Assembly: GCA_958298945.1 (NCBI GenBank)
Contig: OY282607.1
Span: forward strand, 79,786,868-79,850,867
DNA from: Atherix ibis
Lineage: Eukaryota; Arthropoda; Insecta; Diptera; Athericidae
Length of the DNA stretch: 64,000 bases
Reading direction: 5' to 3'
A program made the position numbers and the translations under genes. This document shows positions 63,314 to 64,000 of this stretch, piece by piece. The notes under the pieces are model-generated. The model was not told the origin of the DNA and did not search any database. It saw only the letters and a program-made list of their open reading frames with translations. How positions within the stretch are numbered: the first letter of the stretch is position 1; each line of letters begins with the position of its first letter.

Positions 63314-63487
63314 TGGTCCGTTGGTCCGTCGGTCGTATAATATAGACACTTTCCTGGGGTAAAATACGTATCTATGTGTGTGTGTAATAACACCCGGTAG
63401 AACAACCAACATTTTCAAATTTTAGAATTTCGCTAAGCTGAGATTCAAACCGAGTGCGAAATGTTAGTCCGTACTTACACGTGATTA
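63314..63487 (-). mobile_element. SINE-like insertion present only in unit B
   Basis: About 174 bp absent from the matching place in unit A (near 55693). On the minus strand it holds GGTTTGAATCTC, close to a tRNA B box, and ends with repeated GACCGACGGACC-like words. No clean target-site duplication is visible. A truncated tRNA-derived SINE is the best guess. Confidence 0.4.
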
Positions 63488-64000
63488 GGTGTATTCACTA
63501 TTTAGATTATAAAACTACTGGAGAGGTGACTACACAAAAATTGTGTCTACTTATTTTCAAAAAAACATTCACAAAAACGCATAGATTTGCAAAATTATAG
63601 ATTTTTGTTTCTGATACAAGACTTCATTAATATACATAATAAATTTCTTTCTTAGTTACTTTACCAACTATTTATGAAAACGGATAAACAACTATGGAAG
63701 AACAACACCCCCGGAAAATTAGAGGCAAAAGAAGAAACCATTTTCTTATTCAAAGTCGAATTTAATATATAAATTTTATGTAAGTTGAATGCAATTTTTG
63801 GTTTGAAATAAAATTTACACAAATCCAATGTGGTATATTTTTGTGTGAATAGAACTTGGTTGCAATTATAGCAAATGTTTTCGAGTTATAAGATTTTGGT
63901 CACTACAAACAAATATACCAGTGACCACGTTTTTAGTTTGGAATTGGAATGATGGCTTGCTCTTTTTTTGAGAATCCGAAATCACAGTTTTCGTTATTTC

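Larger units (their letters stand above)
55880..63644. repeat. Tandem segmental duplication, unit B
   Basis: Direct repeat of unit A in the same orientation. Between the units, 55859-55879 is about 21 bp of unmatched filler. Unit B differs by an exon-6 deletion, a missing block of about 385 bp upstream of exon 1, a 27-bp GC-rich insert (61966-61992), a palindrome (62105-62218) and a SINE-like insertion (63314-63487). Confidence 0.9.
61713..63644. other. Upstream flank of copy B, noncoding
   Basis: Homologous to 53774-55858 but rearranged. The first about 60 bp match copy A's intron and acceptor. About 385 bp are then missing (junction near 61772). Later come a GC-rich insert, a 54-bp-arm palindrome and a SINE-like insert. 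No coding exon is seen. Confidence 0.6.

Overview
The window is AT-rich, insect-type nuclear DNA. The evidence is a gene with short GT-AG introns of about 65-80 bp, many mariner/Tc1 relics, tRNA-headed SINEs and non-LTR retrotransposons. The only intact protein-coding genes are two tandem copies, both on the minus strand, of a yolk-protein (vitellogenin) receptor of the LDL-receptor family, orthologous to Drosophila yolkless. This fits a fly or another insect; the species cannot be named from the sequence alone.

Layout. Positions 1-47,800 are gene-poor and built mostly from decayed transposons. They hold a 13-bp minisatellite (about 2,850-4,205, with a 142-bp higher-order period) and a smaller array of the same unit at 46,507-46,780. 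DNA transposons include copies at 5.9, 6.4, 9.4, 14.6, 22.1, 25.1, 28.3, 30.6, 32.2, 35.8 and 44.1 kb. There are two non-LTR reverse-transcriptase fragments: jockey-like on the minus strand at 30.1-32.1 kb, and R1-like on the plus strand at 36.8-38.6 kb. Several insertions are nested: mariner in jockey, mariner in a Tc1-like relic, and the R1-like element in a mariner, with clean target-site duplications. No transposase or RT frame is intact; the best (32.3-33.4 kb) is broken by one missing A.

Positions 47,821-63,644 are a direct tandem duplication with units at 47,871-55,858 and 55,880-63,644, joined by about 21 bp of filler. Each unit carries an eight-exon receptor gene. Copy A (47,821-53,773) encodes 1,816 aa: signal peptide, 5 LDLa, EGF/YWTD propellers, 8 LDLa, EGF/propeller, one membrane span and a 99-aa tail. 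Copy B (55,875-61,712) is open for 1,774 aa. It has lost the last 16 tail residues at the duplication breakpoint and 27 codons of LDLa module 9. It has replaced a conserved cysteine, carries a strongly divergent LDLa module 6, and lacks the region that holds copy A's 5'UTR exon. Copy B therefore looks like a diverging or failing duplicate of an egg-yolk uptake receptor. This is the most interesting object in the window.

A recurring smaller theme is snap-back (inverted) duplication. Four hairpins (21.9, 23.1, 32.05 and 62.1 kb) have perfect or near-perfect arms and tiny loops. One of them interrupts a reverse-transcriptase frame with an in-frame 24-bp insert.
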